Assembly (NCBI GenBank): GCA_958295665.1
Contig: OY282559.1
Coordinates: 128,253,605-128,317,604, forward strand
From: Tipula vernalis
Lineage: Eukaryota; Arthropoda; Insecta; Diptera; Tipulidae
DNA: 64,000 nucleotides
Direction: 5' to 3'
Position 1 is the first letter of the stretch. Every line of letters starts with the position of its first letter. Of the stretch, positions 27,301 to 37,879 are shown piece after piece. Under the pieces are notes generated by a model. That model was not told the DNA's origin. It did no database searches and saw only the letters and a list, made by a program, of their open reading frames with translations. Both the position numbers and the translations under genes were made by a program.

Positions 27301-30300
27301 GCCGCCCAAAAACTTGTGGGCTATAGCACAGTTGATTTTAAATAAAATTGAATTTTCTAAGAAATGTTTAGAAATAATCGAACAATCAAAGTGTAAATTG
27401 TCACAGCAATTACAGGTCCCGAAACCTATTGATGGAGGTATCAACCATCGTAATCGGATCGTTTTAGATGTTTGCCGCCCAAAAACTTGTGGGCTATAGC
27501 ACAGTTAATTTTCAATAAAATTGAATTTTCTAAGAAATGTTTAGAAATAATCGAGCAATCAAATTGCAAATTGTCACAGCAACTACAGGTCCCGAAACCT
27601 ATTGTTAGAGGTATCAACCATCGTTATTGGACCATTTTAGATTTTTGCCGCCCAAAAACTTGTGGGCTATAACACAGTTAATTTTCAATAATATTGAATT
27701 TTCTAAGAAATGTTTAGAAATAATCGAGCAATCAAAATGAAAATTGTCACAGCAATAACAGGTCCCGAAACCTATTGACGAAGTTATCAACCATCGTAAT
27801 CGGACCATTTTAGATTTTTGCCGCCCAAAAACTTGTGGGCTATAGCACAGTTAATTTTCAATAAATTTGAATTTTCCAAAAATTTTTAGAAATAATCGAG
27901 CAATCAAAATGAAAATTGTCACAGCAATTACAGCTCCCGAAACCTTAGAAATATCAACCATCGTAATCGAACCATTTTAGATTTATGCCGCCCAAAAACT
28001 TGTGGGCTACAGCACAGTTAATTTTCAATAAAATTGAATTTTCTAAGAAATGTTTAGAAATAATCGAGCAATCAAAATGAAAATTGTCACAGCAATTACA
28101 GGTCCCGAAACCTATTGATAGAGGTATCAACCATCGTAATCGGACCATTTTAGATTTTTGCCGCCCAAAAACTTGTGGGCTATAGCACAGTTAATTTTCA
28201 ATAAAATTGAATTTTCTAAGAAATGTTGAGAAATAATCGAGCAATCAAAATGAAAATTGTCACAGCAATAACAGGTTCCGAAACCTATTGATAGAGGTAT
28301 CAACCATCGTAATCGGACCATTTTAGATTTTTGCCGCCCAAAAACTTGTGGGCTATAGCACAGTTAATTTTCAATAAAATTTAATTTTCTAAGAAATGTT
28401 TAGAAATAATCGAGCAATCAAAATGCAAATTGTCACAGCAATTACTGGTCCCGAAACCTATTGATAGAGGTATCAACCATCGTAATCGGACCATTTTTGA
28501 TTTTTGCCGCCCAAAAACTTGTGGGCTTTAGCACAGTTAATTTTCAATAAAATTGAATTTTCTAAGAAATGTTTAGAAATAATCGAGCAATCAAAATGAA
28601 AATTGTCACAGCAATTACAGGTCCCGAAACCTATTGATAGAGGTATCAACCATCGTAATCGGACCATTTTAGATTTTTGCCGCCCAAAAACTTGTGAGCT
28701 TTAGCACAGTTAATTTTCAATAAAATTGAATTTTCTAAGAAATGTTTAGAAATAATCGAGCAATCAAAATGCAAATTGTCACAGCAATTACAGGCCCCGA
28801 AACCTATTGATAGAGGTATCAACCATCGTAATCGGACCATTTTAGATTTTTGCCGCCCAAAAATTTGTGGGCTTTAGCACAGTTAATTTTCAATAAAATT
28901 GAATTTTCTAAGAAATGTTTAGAAATAATCGAGCAATCAAAATGAAAATTGTCACAGCAATTACAGGTCCCGAAACCTATTGATAGAGGTATCAACAATC
29001 GTAATCAGACCATTTTAGATTTTTGCCGCCCAAAAATTGTGGGCTATAGCACAGTTAATTTTCAATAAAATTGAATTTTCTAAGAAATGTTTAGAAATAA
29101 TCGAGCAATCAAAATGAAAATTGTCACAGCAATTACAGGTCCCGAAACCTATTGATAGAGGTATCAACCATCGTAATCGGACCATTTTAGATTTTTGCCG
29201 CCCAAAAACTTGTGAGCTTTAGCACAGTTAATTTTCAATAAAATTGAATTTTCTAAGAAATGTTTAGAAATAATCGAGCAATCAAAATGCAAATTGTCAC
29301 AGCAATTACAGGCCCCGAAACCTATTGATAGAGGTATCAACCATCGTAATCGGACCATTTTAGATTTTTGCCGCCCAAAAATTTGTGGGCTTTAGCACAG
29401 TTAATTTTCAATAAAATTGAATTTTCTAAGAAATGTTTAGAAATAATCGAGCAATCAAAATGAAAATTGTCACAGCAATTACAGGTCCCGAAACCTATTG
29501 ATAGAGGTATCAACAATCGTAATCAGACCATTTTAGATTTTTGCCGCCCAAAAATTGTGGGCTATAGCACAGTTAATTTTCAATAAAATTGAATTTTCTA
29601 AGAAATGTTTAGAAATAATCGAGCAATCAAAATGAAAATTGTCACAGCAATTACAGGTCCCGAAACCTATTGATACAGGTATCAACCATCGTAATCGGAC
29701 CATTTTAGATTTTTGCCGCTCAAAAACTTGTGGGCTCTAGCACAGTTGATTTTCAATAAAATTGAATTTTCTAAGAAATGTTTAGAAATAATCGAGCAAT
29801 CAAAATGAAAATTGTCACAGCAATTACAGGTCCCGAAACCTATTGATAGAGGTATCAACCATCGTAATCGGATCGTTTTATATTTTTGCCGCCCAAAAAC
29901 TTGTGGGCTATAATAGCACAGTTAATTTTCAATAAAATTGAATTTTCTAAGAAATGTTTAGAAATAATCGAGCAATCAAAATGCAAATTGTCACAGCAAT
30001 TACAGGCCCCGAAACCTATTGATAGAGGTATCAACCATCGTAATCGGACCATTTTAGATTTTTGCCGCCCAAAAATTTGTGGGCTTTAGCACAGTTAATT
30101 TTCAATAAAATTGAATTTTCTAAGAAATGTTTAGAAATAATCGAGCAATCAAAATGAAAATTGTCACAGCAATTACAGGCCCCGAAACCTATTGATAGAG
30201 GTATCAACCATCGTAATCGGACCATTTTAGATTTTTGCCGCCCAAAAATTTGTGGGCTTTAGCACAGTTAATTTTCAATAAAATTGAATTTTCTAAGAAA

Positions 30301-31626
30301 TGTTTAGAAATAATCGAGCAATCAAAATGAAAATTGTCACAGCAATAACAGGTTCCGAAACCTATTGATAGAGGTATCAACTATCGTAATCGGACCATTT
30401 TAGATTTTTGCCGCCCAAAACTTGTGGGCTATTAGCACAGTTAATTTTCAATAAAATTGAATTTTCTAAGAAATGTTTAGAAATAATCGAGCAATAAAAA
30501 TGCAAATTGTCACACCAATTACAGGTCCCGAAACCTATTGATAGAGGTATCAACCATCGTAATCGGACCATTTTAGATTTTTGCCGCCCAAAAACTTGTG
30601 AGCTTTAGCACAGTTAATTTTCAATAAAATTGAATTTTCTAAGAAATGTTTAGAAATAATCGAGCAATCAAAATGCAAATTGTCACAGCAATTACAGGCC
30701 CCGAAACCTATTGATAGAGGTATCAACCATCGTAATCGGACCATTTTAGATTTTTGCCGCCCAAAAATTTGTGGGCTTTAGCACAGTTAATTTTCAATAA
30801 AATTGAATTTTCTAAGAAATGTTTAGAAATAATCGAGCAATCAAAATGAAAATTGTCACAGCAATTACAGGTCCCGAAACCTATTGATAGAGGTATCAAC
30901 AATCGTAATCAGACCATTTTAGATTTTTGCCGCCCAAAAATTGTGGGCTATAGCACAGTTAATTTTCAATAAAATTGAATTTTCTAAGAAATGTTTAGAA
31001 ATAATCGAGCAATCAAAATGAAAATTGTCACAGCAATTACAGGTCCCGAAACCTATTGATACAGGTATCAACCATCGTAATCGGACCATTTTAGATTTTT
31101 GCCGCTCAAAAACTTGTGGGCTCTAGCACAGTTGATTTTCAATAAAATTGAATTTTCTAAGAAATGTTTAGAAATAATCGAGCAATCAAAATGAAAATTG
31201 TCACAGCAATTACAGGTCCCGAAACCTATTGATAGAGGTATCAACCATCGTAATCGGATCGTTTTATATTTTTGCCGCCCAAAAACTTGTGGGCTATAAT
31301 AGCACAGTTAATTTTCAATAAAATTGAATTTTCTAAGAAATGTTTAGAAATAATCGAGCAATCAAAATGCAAATTGTCACAGCAATTACAGGCCCCGAAA
31401 CCTATTGATAGAGGTATCAACCATCGTAATTGGACCATGTTAGATTTTTGCCGCCCAAAAACTTGTGGGCTATAGCACAGTTGATTTTTAATAAAATTGA
31501 ATTTTCTAAGAAATGTTTAGAAATAATCGAGCAATCAAAATGAAAATTGTCACAGCAATTACAGGTCCCGAAACCTATTGATAGAGGTATCAACCATCGT
31601 AATCGGACCATCTTAGATTTTTGCCG

Positions 31627-32258
31627 CTCCAAAGGACATTTGAATGTATTTATAATGCCCATGATCGACGGAAAATGAGGTTTTGAAAAACAAAAGCAAG
31701 ATCCAGGGTAATGAAATAGATGCAGTTGCCTAGTTTATCCAGGATATCGGTGATGTTGGGAAGTAGGTATCTATCTGATACAGTTTTTTTCATTGAGGCA
31801 TCTAGCTTTTTAGGAACTATCCATAAAGGGCTACTCCAGAATGATGAGCTTGGGCGAATGATCCCTTGGTCCAACATGTGCATAATTTGTTTCTCAACTT
31901 TTTCTTTATGAATTTGAGGATATTGATAACTTTTGGTAAAAACGGCTGTCTCGTCTCCTGTATCGATTTCGTTTTTGATTGCGTTAGTAAACGTAAGTTT
32001 TTTGTTTTCGTTTTGAAAGATTTCTTCGAAATTTAGGCAGAGTTTTTTCTATGGCTTTCTTTTTCCTCTGTATTAAGATGTTGGGTTCGAATAAGCTAGG
32101 TGATAGACTCGCTATTAATGGACATTTGTTCGTATGTTGTTTGATTAGACATTTCGAAGTGATAGTATTCAAATTTCTCCGTTTTTACTGGGTGTTCTAT
32201 TACAAACGTATGTTCTTGGTTACTGTAGTTAATCCTTCCACTTCTACAGTGGCTTAAT
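31627..32258 (-). pseudogene. gypsy reverse transcriptase N-terminal part, broken
   Basis: The minus-strand translation has the RT entry region with an EYYHFEMSNQT-like lead-in, then LDQGIIRPSSS, WSSPLWIVPKKLDAS, VSDRYLLPNITDILDKLG and TLDLAFVF. The last of these matches the motif A region, usually TLDLASGFHQI, with its first catalytic aspartate. About 15 residues usually found between KKLDAS and KTVSDRY (the conserved DYRKLN segment) are missing. After TLDLAF a frameshift leads to SFSVDHGHY and then MSFG, where the element is cut by satellite at 31,627. Motifs B to E, including YxDD, are absent. It cannot make an active enzyme. Confidence 0.88.
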
Positions 32259-32260
32259 AA

Positions 32261-32790
32261 TTATGACTTTGATATATACCTTCGGGCATTATAAGGTTTC
32301 CGTGTGGGACGATAGGTTTTGATGTAGATTTCTCCATTTTCTTTGCCTGCTAGAATTTGGGCAATCAACTTGCTAATGGGGAGTATTTTAAATTGTTGAA
32401 ACATGTAATTTGGCTTGAAAAGTAAGAGAGTTTGGGTGTTAGGTGTAATAACCATGGATTTTCTAAGGTCTATCGTTATTTGCAATTTTTGCATTAGTCC
32501 TAGGCCTATGAGTCCGTCAAAATATTCGTGGAATTTGAAGAGAATAAATTCCATTGGTTCCTTTGTTTTAAATTCATTAAATCCGTTGATTATTATTGAT
32601 TGATCAATAGTGTGGGTACTGAAAAATGTTTTGGTAGTAACGGGTTCTATTCTCTTTATGTGTTTGATTTAAACTAAATTGGGGTTTATGAAGGATTTAT
32701 TTTATCCGGTGTTGATCAATAATTTTGGAAGGTGATTTCGGGTTTTAATTTCTATGTAGGGTAATGTGTAACCTGAATGGTTATTGAAAT
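32261..32790 (-). pseudogene. gypsy aspartic protease region, active site mutated
   Basis: The minus-strand translation contains a YLNFNNHSGYTLPYIEIKT-type lead followed by LLINTG, a stop codon, and NKSFINPN at about 32,690-32,720. The retroviral-type protease normally has DTGA here, so the catalytic aspartate has become asparagine and the next alanine codon has become a stop. Downstream, an open stretch (32,261-32,554) reads FDGLIGLGLMQKLQ, TPNTQTLLLFKPN and ENGEIYIKTY, typical of the protease-to-RT linker of 17.6-like gypsy elements. I see the family from motif order; exact subfamily is inferred. Confidence 0.8.
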
Positions 32791-33180
32791 TTAGGTATCC
32801 GATGTGTTCAATGAGGCTTTCTGGTGAAAATCCTCATCAGAAATTTCATTATCCAGAGTTTGGACGTAGTTTTGTTGTGTTAGTTCGTGAACAGGATCAT
32901 CAGGATTTAAGTTGTAGTTATTATCAGTTTCATTGTATTCTGTGTAATAATCATAATCGTATAGATTTTGTTCATCTGAGGAATATGTGCATGGATAGTT
33001 GATTTGTTCTTCAACATTGAATAATTCCTGAGACTGGAATCTCAGTGGTCTATTAGCATGGAAGAGATTACGTGGTGAAAATTGTGGATTTTGTCCATAC
33101 GTAGGTTGTTTGGATTTGTTAGAATTTGAAGATGTGTCCATAGGTTCAGGCTTAACTTTCAAATTTTGAGATTTAGGTGG
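32791..33180 (-). pseudogene. gypsy gag C-terminal region (acidic, Asn/Tyr-rich)
   Basis: A 123-codon minus-strand open stretch begins MKVKPEPMDTSSNSNKSKQ and continues with an acidic, Tyr- and Asn-rich segment (SSDEQNLYDYDYYTEYNETD) before running toward the protease region. Many 17.6/297-like Gag proteins end in such low-complexity acidic sequence. I see no CCHC zinc knuckle. A 23-base poly-T run at 33,231-33,253 separates it from the upstream gag body, probably a later expansion or a breakpoint. Confidence 0.6.
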
Positions 33181-33289
33181 AAGGATAGCACTATTTGGTT
33201 GGAATGGTTTATAATTCTGTCATGTGAATGTTTTTTTTTTTTTTTTTTTTTTTGAAATACTTTTGTTGTTGAGGCAACAAATTTCTTTG

Positions 33290-33650
33290 TTATTGTACTA
33301 AATTAGTTCGGAACTTTGGATTATAATTTGGTACAGGTTTGGGTGGTAACCTAGGTGGCATAATATGAATATGCTTATATGGTTCCAGCGGCTTTTGTTT
33401 CATGTACCCAATATTCTGTTCTTTTAAGTAGAAGCTGAGTGCTTCCCGCAGGGTAGTGGCCCGCATAGCTCTTATCATTGAAGGAAGGAGCAGAGATAGA
33501 CACATTGAGTTATCTAATGATTGTTTAGCTGCTATTATAGTTAATCTGTCATCGTCACTAAGTGTATTTATTTTAGTACCGTTCGTCATTGTATTTGAGA
33601 TGTCGATGAATCGCGAAAAGAATTTTTCGACAGTGTCCGGCTCTTGATAA
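33290..33650 (-). pseudogene. gypsy gag body, fragment
   Basis: The minus-strand open stretch reads EPDTVEKFFSRFIDISNTM, LSDDDRLTIIAAKQSLDNS, LLLPSMIRAMRATTLREAL and YLKEQNIGYMKQ, followed by a Pro-rich tail. The pattern of a length-conserved helical Gag core followed by a Pro-rich segment fits insect gypsy Gag (helical capsid-like core). The first ten or so residues of the apparent ORF belong to the abutting BEL/Pao sequence and not to gag. No start or upstream gag is present. Confidence 0.72.
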
Positions 33651-33952
33651 TACATGATAATCCTAGATTGACACCATCGCAGAAACTGCAATATTTAAAT
33701 GGAACACTCAAAGGGGAAGCATTCTGTTTATCAAAACACTTCAGCACAACGGATGCTAACTATAAAGAAGCCTTCACGAAGCTAAGAGAAAGGTACGACC
33801 GGAGAAATCATACCATTTACGCTTTTATTAAGAATTTTATTTACCAACCGTCAATAACCACAGCAAATAGCATTAATGTAAAACGTTTATTAGATACGTC
33901 AGAAGAAACCATACGAGGATTGGCTAATTCACATCATGATTGCCATCAATAA
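33644..33952 (+). pseudogene. BEL/Pao gag fragment
   Basis: The plus-strand open stretch contains NPRLTPSQKLQYLNGTLKGEA, then SKHFSTTDANYKEAFTKLRERYD and a run toward NVKRLLDTSEETIRGLANS. BEL/Pao Gag proteins have the same order: a short hydrophobic QK..YL..SL.GEA motif, a Y..A...L..RY block and an L..F.D.... R.L segment. It ends at a stop at 33,952. Upstream gag is missing, because the sequence abuts an oppositely oriented gypsy gag at about 33,645. Between 33,960 and 34,430 the sequence is degenerate; one frame gives VEGCVICPTKNRQLYI, which resembles the Cys motif region of BEL Gag but with stops. Confidence 0.8.
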
Positions 33953-34430
33953 CTTACCAACATTGAAAAAAATTTTGATTTTCTTAGCAGAATTGTTTAT
34001 GGTGCACTTGAGTCACTTTAAGGTCAAAACAAACGTCCCCGGTTACAATCAAACCCGTCAAAACCCGTTATCAAAAGGGATGCCGTATCAAGTTTGCAAG
34101 TCGAAGGGTGCGTGATTTGTCCTACCAAGAATCGCCAATTGTATATTTAGGGAGATGTCGCTCAACGGGAGAAAAACATTGTTCACAAACGATTTTTGAT
34201 GCTTTAACTTCTTCAACAATACACACACCAGTGTGTGTAATCATGCCTTAAAACAAAACCGAACCACGTCTGCAAATTGAAGAATTTGTTTCCACCTAAT
34301 TAACCGCAGGACCATCAACCGTTCAATTCATCAACGTTGTGTTATTTAAGCAATGCACAAAACGCAATTAGGATGAGCTGTAGCAGGAAAATCAAATCGA
34401 GAACCAGGGAGACAATCAATTGCGGTAACA

Positions 34431-34735
34431 GTGAGTAATACAGAAGATAACGTGGAAAATTTGCTGAAGAGATTTTGGGAACCAGAATCAGTTGAGGTTC
34501 CACAGATTATTTTATCAAAAAAACAGCAGTTCTGTGAAACGTATTGCAAAAAAACCATACTGACAGACAACTCAGATCGATTCATAGTGCGACTTCCATT
34601 TAAACAGTCTCCAGCTACACTAAGCGATTCCTACCGTACAGCGCTCCAAAGGATGTATTCTATAAAAAAACGATTTACCAGAGTCAAAAAGTTTGCAATA
34701 ATGTGCAAAAGCTTCATGACAGGGTATATATAGTT
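34431..34735 (+). pseudogene. BEL/Pao pol, protease-RT linker fragment
   Basis: A 100-codon stretch reads ENLLKRFWEPESVEVPQ, then QQFCETYCKKT, DRFIVRLPFKQSPATLSDS, and ALQRMYSIKKRF. BEL/Pao polyproteins carry this L.RFWE...P....E..CE..F..T......GRY.VRLPF....LG.S...AL.R pattern just before the RT fingers. The following RT core is absent: after about 34,735 the text jumps to an RNase H-like region, so the RT catalytic part has been lost here. Confidence 0.85.
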
Positions 34736-34740
34736 AGGAC

Positions 34741-35045
34741 ACATGAAGGTAATCTCTAAAAATCAAGGACGGCCTGTCAAACAAATTTCTATCTCACGTC
34801 TAGAGTTATGTGGGGCATTGCTTTTGAGTAATCTATTGTCAGTATAGTAAAAGAAGCCATAAATTCCGAAATAACAAAAATCAGTGCTTGGACGGATTCT
34901 ATATACAATCGTTCTTGATTGGGTTGCTGCACATGATAATCCAGCTGATTATGCGTCCAGAGGAGTCAAGCCAGACAAACTGCGAGATCTAAGTTTCTGG
35001 TGGAAAGGTCCAAACTTTTTTGGAACGTTTTTGTTAACTTATAAT
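34741..35045 (+). pseudogene. BEL/Pao RNase H-like fragment
   Basis: With frameshifts, the plus strand gives GRPVKQISISRLELCGALLLS (RLELCGA is the BEL/Pao RNase H entry), then AWTDSIYTIVLDW and AAHDNPADYASRGVKPDKL ending RDLSFWWKGPNFF. In BEL/Pao elements the DNPADxxSRG and WW.GP motifs follow the RNase H domain and precede integrase. Two or more frame changes are required, and the integrase does not follow directly, so this is a dead fragment. Confidence 0.82.
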
Positions 35046-35061
35046 CCGACGATTTTGTGAA

Positions 35062-35307
35062 GTGGAAGAGCGCCATTCAGAAAATAAACTTTCAGAGGGA
35101 GATATCCAATGCGAGTTGTTTACAGGAACGTTTCAGTTTGAGAATGGTAGATATATAGTTATTCTTCCGATCAATGACACTATTCGAAGCTTGGGTTCAT
35201 CACATTCAAATGCTATTGGGCAACTGATGTCAACCGGTAAGAATCCGTTGAAGTTGGTATTTCATCAGGTTAATATGGAAGTATTCTCCATACAAGCAAT
35301 ACTATAG
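35062..35307 (+). pseudogene. Second BEL/Pao protease-RT linker fragment, out of order
   Basis: This open stretch reads MEERHSENKLSEGDIQCELF, FENGRYIVILPIND and LGSSHSNAIGQLMS, ending NMEVFSIQAIL. It matches the same pre-RT segment as the piece at 34,431-34,735 but differs strongly from it, so it comes from a different BEL/Pao copy or lineage. It lies after the RNase H-like part, the wrong order for one element. The mosaic therefore contains at least two BEL/Pao insertions or a rearranged pair. Confidence 0.6.
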
Positions 35308-35399
35308 TTGGCACGTCTGCGTAAAGCAGGATGTGATGTTTCCGGTTGCATTTGCAGAATTTGAATCTAGATCTACATAAATATGATTACTGAGTGATC

Positions 35400-35830
35400 T
35401 TGATTAAGACAGCTGTAAAATAGTCATTTAGGTTGAACTAATTCGCTTCTTCACACAGGTTTTTACCCTTGAATAAATTGCCTTGATAATAAATTGCGCG
35501 TTTTGGGGCAGTAGGTAGCCGTATATGGTTGAGCTTGAGAAACGAGATCACGGCATACAAATGGGTGGGCTTTAGTATATTGTAAGTGCTTCTGCTCAAA
35601 CATTGATCGCATGTTGCAAGGGCATCACACCTTGCTATTAAGAATGTGAGAAATTCATTGAATATCGGATAAGGTTTGCCACCAACATTTTTGGTTTCAA
35701 TGTCATATTTGTCCGCTAACAGGTGAGTAAGCCATCGGTCGCAACCTTCTGCAGCTCGCCGAGCTCCTAAGCCAAGATGGTATTTCGATGAACTTAAAGA
35801 TTAAGGACGATATGATGTCTGGCCTCTTTA
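35400..35830 (-). pseudogene. Possible BEL/Pao gag fragment, degenerate
   Basis: On the minus strand, joined across frameshifts, the sequence reads GLGARRAAEGCDRWLTHLLA, DKYDIETKNVGGKPYPIFNE and FLTFLIARCDALATCDQ. A Gag segment ending in FL..R..AL..... is usual for BEL/Pao elements, where it lies upstream of the Cys motif. I rate this as a likely but unproven match. The rest of 35,310-35,985 shows no other coding sense. Confidence 0.42.
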
Positions 35831-35984
35831 AATTTAATCGAAGCATTGGTGCATTAATCGAACATTTTTGTAATTGGTATCCGTAACTGGAGTAAGCGCA
35901 CTTATCATATTAGATCATACGCTTAGTTAGTAAATGATTATCTCAGATGAACGCATCTTTAACGAACTTACCAGTTTTTGGTGC

Positions 35985-36845
35985 AGCGATACTAACACCA
36001 GTAGTAAGAAACCTCCAACCGAACCCCTCACTCCAGCTTAATGCAACTCTAACTCAGCTTAAACTTAACTAAGCTCGAACCAAATTTCAACTCTCTACAC
36101 AACCCCACCCTCAACGGCCAATTTTGAAATCTACTCGTTTCGTAAGCTACATGCGTGTAAGAACTCAACTAAAACTAACCTTCTACTAAACCCTCAACTC
36201 GACCTCAAATTAATCCCCAACCTAACCCCTCATCAACTCAACTTCAACTCAAATCCTGTTAAACCCTAATTTGACCTCAACTCAACAACCCGTAACTCAA
36301 CCATACCTCGAGCCGAACTCAAAACTAACTCAATCCATCAATGAACGCAACTCGAAAAACTACATTCCTACATGAACTCAACTCAACAATAACTCAAGCT
36401 GACTTCCAACTCAACCCTTTTCACAACACCAAATAATTTTCCAACGTTGACTCCTACTCCACCTAGTCCCAATTCAAGTCCGATTCAACCCTAGTTCAGC
36501 TCTAGTCCAACTCCAATTCAAATTTAACTCAACCTGCAACCCAACTCTACTCTCAAATCCAATCTAATTCAACTGTTAATTTAACATACAAATAAGTCCA
36601 AAAATAAACTGCTCATTAAACCCTAACCGCACCTCAACTCAACTCCCAATCAACTCCAACTCAGCCCAAAAATGTAACGCAACTCCATCCAGGCCCCAAA
36701 TCAGCATAAATAAAATATTGCTCAACTGCTCGCTAAATCCTTATCCAACTTTGGGTTTGAGCCAATTAAACCCGCAAATGGAACCCAATTCAACCCTCAA
36801 CTCAACCGCTAGCTCAACGTCCAACTCAGTTCTCAAACCAGCACA
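35985..36845. repeat. AACTC/CAACTC-rich degenerate low-complexity tract
   Basis: About 860 bp are made largely of variants of AACTC, CAACTC, AACCC and AACTT words with no fixed long-range period, interrupted by short unique stretches. The composition is strongly skewed (C and A rich, G poor on the plus strand). It looks like an old, decayed pentamer/hexamer array. No ORF is supported. Confidence 0.8.
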
Positions 36846-36849
36846 TTTA

Positions 36850-37460
36850 AAAAATTGTTCAACATGCTAATATTACCAGATGAACTTGGATCAATAGGTG
36901 TGCCATGTATCCGAACCTCTTGAAGTACTGCTTCCAAAAGCTTTTCAATTCTCCTCATCGCCTTGACCATAAAAAAAAAATCCAAATAGGTCAAACTGTT
37001 CTGGAGATACCATGAGTACAGATAGGCTGATGGACTTTATTTTTGTTTGCTTTTTCGGACTCAGGGACTTTCAAAACCACAGGGAAGTTGTTTCGAAGTA
37101 ACAAAATTTACGACATGATTTTTGAATACTTTGGTCATTTATGACATAATTTGAATATACTCTGATACTTTTAAACTAAAATAAGACGGAAAATTCGGAT
37201 GAGTCCGTTTACCATAACCTATCAGAGAACGAAAAACAAATTTGAATTCTCATTATTGAGAAATTTCTGTCATTCACAAGATTAGGATTAGGAAACCCCA
37301 CAAAGCTTTACATGTCATTGTTGTTAGAAACACTGTAATCATCAAATAGCATTACCAGGGTTATTTCTGGTAAAATTACCAGAAAAATTGAATAATATCA
37401 AACGAAAAATACTGTCGGAAGCCGGTAAACTTTTCGATCCATTGAAATGGATTGCTTAAG
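36850..37460. other. AT-rich unique sequence, nothing recognised
   Basis: This stretch lies between the AACTC-rich tract and the 3' end of the minus-strand non-LTR element. It has short A and T runs and no convincing ORF, RNA gene or repeat. Confidence 0.5.
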
Positions 37461-37559
37461 TATTTTTATTATTGAGGGCGATAAGCCACCTCGCACCGCG
37501 ACCTAAAAGATCTATTGTGCTGGACCCTATTTAATTATCCGTCCAGTCAATATCCAGGC

Positions 37560-37800
37560 TCTTAATGAATCTGATAATACTACTGGCCGGTATACATACT
37601 ACCTGGGCTCATTGTTCTCCCTCCTAGATGTTGCAATCTTTGCTGGAAAATGGCTGGGTAATGGCACAGAACATGTTCCGCTGATTCCGCTTCCAGATCG
37701 TAGAAGCGGCACCCATCTGTCGTACTAAGGCCCATCTTCTTAAGATAATACCTCAAGGGGACAAGACCTGTGAGGAAGCCAGTAAGCAGCCTCAACTCAG
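37560..37800 (-). pseudogene. LINE C-terminal Cys/His motif region
   Basis: The minus strand reads LLTGFLTGLVPLRYYLKKMG, then TTDGCRFYDLEAESAEHVLC and HYPAIFQQRLQHLGG. Insect LINEs end with a CxxC...ExxxHxLCxCPA zinc-finger-like motif; here the second cysteine is tyrosine (CRFY) and the last is histidine (HYPA for CPA context), so metal binding is unlikely. It is followed by a short 3' region to about 37,460. Confidence 0.8.
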
Positions 37801-37879
37801 GTTTCCTAAGTTCAAGACACTCCTTAACTCTGACAGACGAAGGTGATATACATTTCGTCGCCTGTAGTAAACCTGGAAT

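Larger units (their letters stand above)
1..31627. repeat. 173-bp satellite DNA array, about 180 monomers
   Basis: The sequence is a continuous head-to-tail array with a 173-bp period; equivalent landmarks recur every 173 bp (for example at 2640, 2813 and 2986). Each monomer has recognisable blocks in order: TGTCACAGCAATTACAGG, a GTCCCGAAACCTATTGATAG segment, ATCAACCATCGTAAT, TTTTTGCCGCCC, ACTTGTGGGCTATAGCACAG, a short dyad TTCAAT-AAA-ATTGAA, then AGAAATGTTTAGAAATAATC. GCCCA and TGGGC form a second small dyad around AAAACTTG. Monomers are similar by eye, with mostly point substitutions and small indels (168-, 176- and 177-bp variants). The unit length is close to a nucleosome repeat, as in many centromeric or heterochromatic satellites, but a centromeric role is not shown. 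No host gene or transposon interrupts the array. It continues beyond the left edge of the window. Confidence 0.98.
31627..33650 (-). mobile_element. Degenerate Ty3/gypsy retrotransposon (17.6/297-like), truncated on both sides
   Basis: Reading the minus strand from 33,650 down to 31,627 gives gag, an acidic gag C-terminal region, protease, and the start of reverse transcriptase, in normal gypsy order. The left end is cut off by the satellite array within the RT region that normally reads MPFGLKNAP (here MSFG), and the right end meets BEL/Pao sequence of opposite orientation at about 33,645. No LTR, integrase or envelope region is present. Stops, frameshifts and deletions show it is dead. The 17.6/297 assignment is from remembered family motifs. 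Confidence 0.88.

Noticed and set aside
1..31627. Hundreds of short ORFs in both strands of the satellite as genes
   Set aside because: They repeat with the 173-bp period, overlap one another, shift frame from monomer to monomer (173 is not a multiple of three) and have no initiation context or family match.
1..31627. CRISPR-like array
   Set aside because: The repeat is continuous with no unique spacers, the unit is 173 bp, and the genome context is eukaryotic.
1..31627. CENP-B box in the satellite
   Set aside because: The TCCCGAAA word only matches half of the reverse-complement box; the second conserved CGAA at the right spacing is missing.
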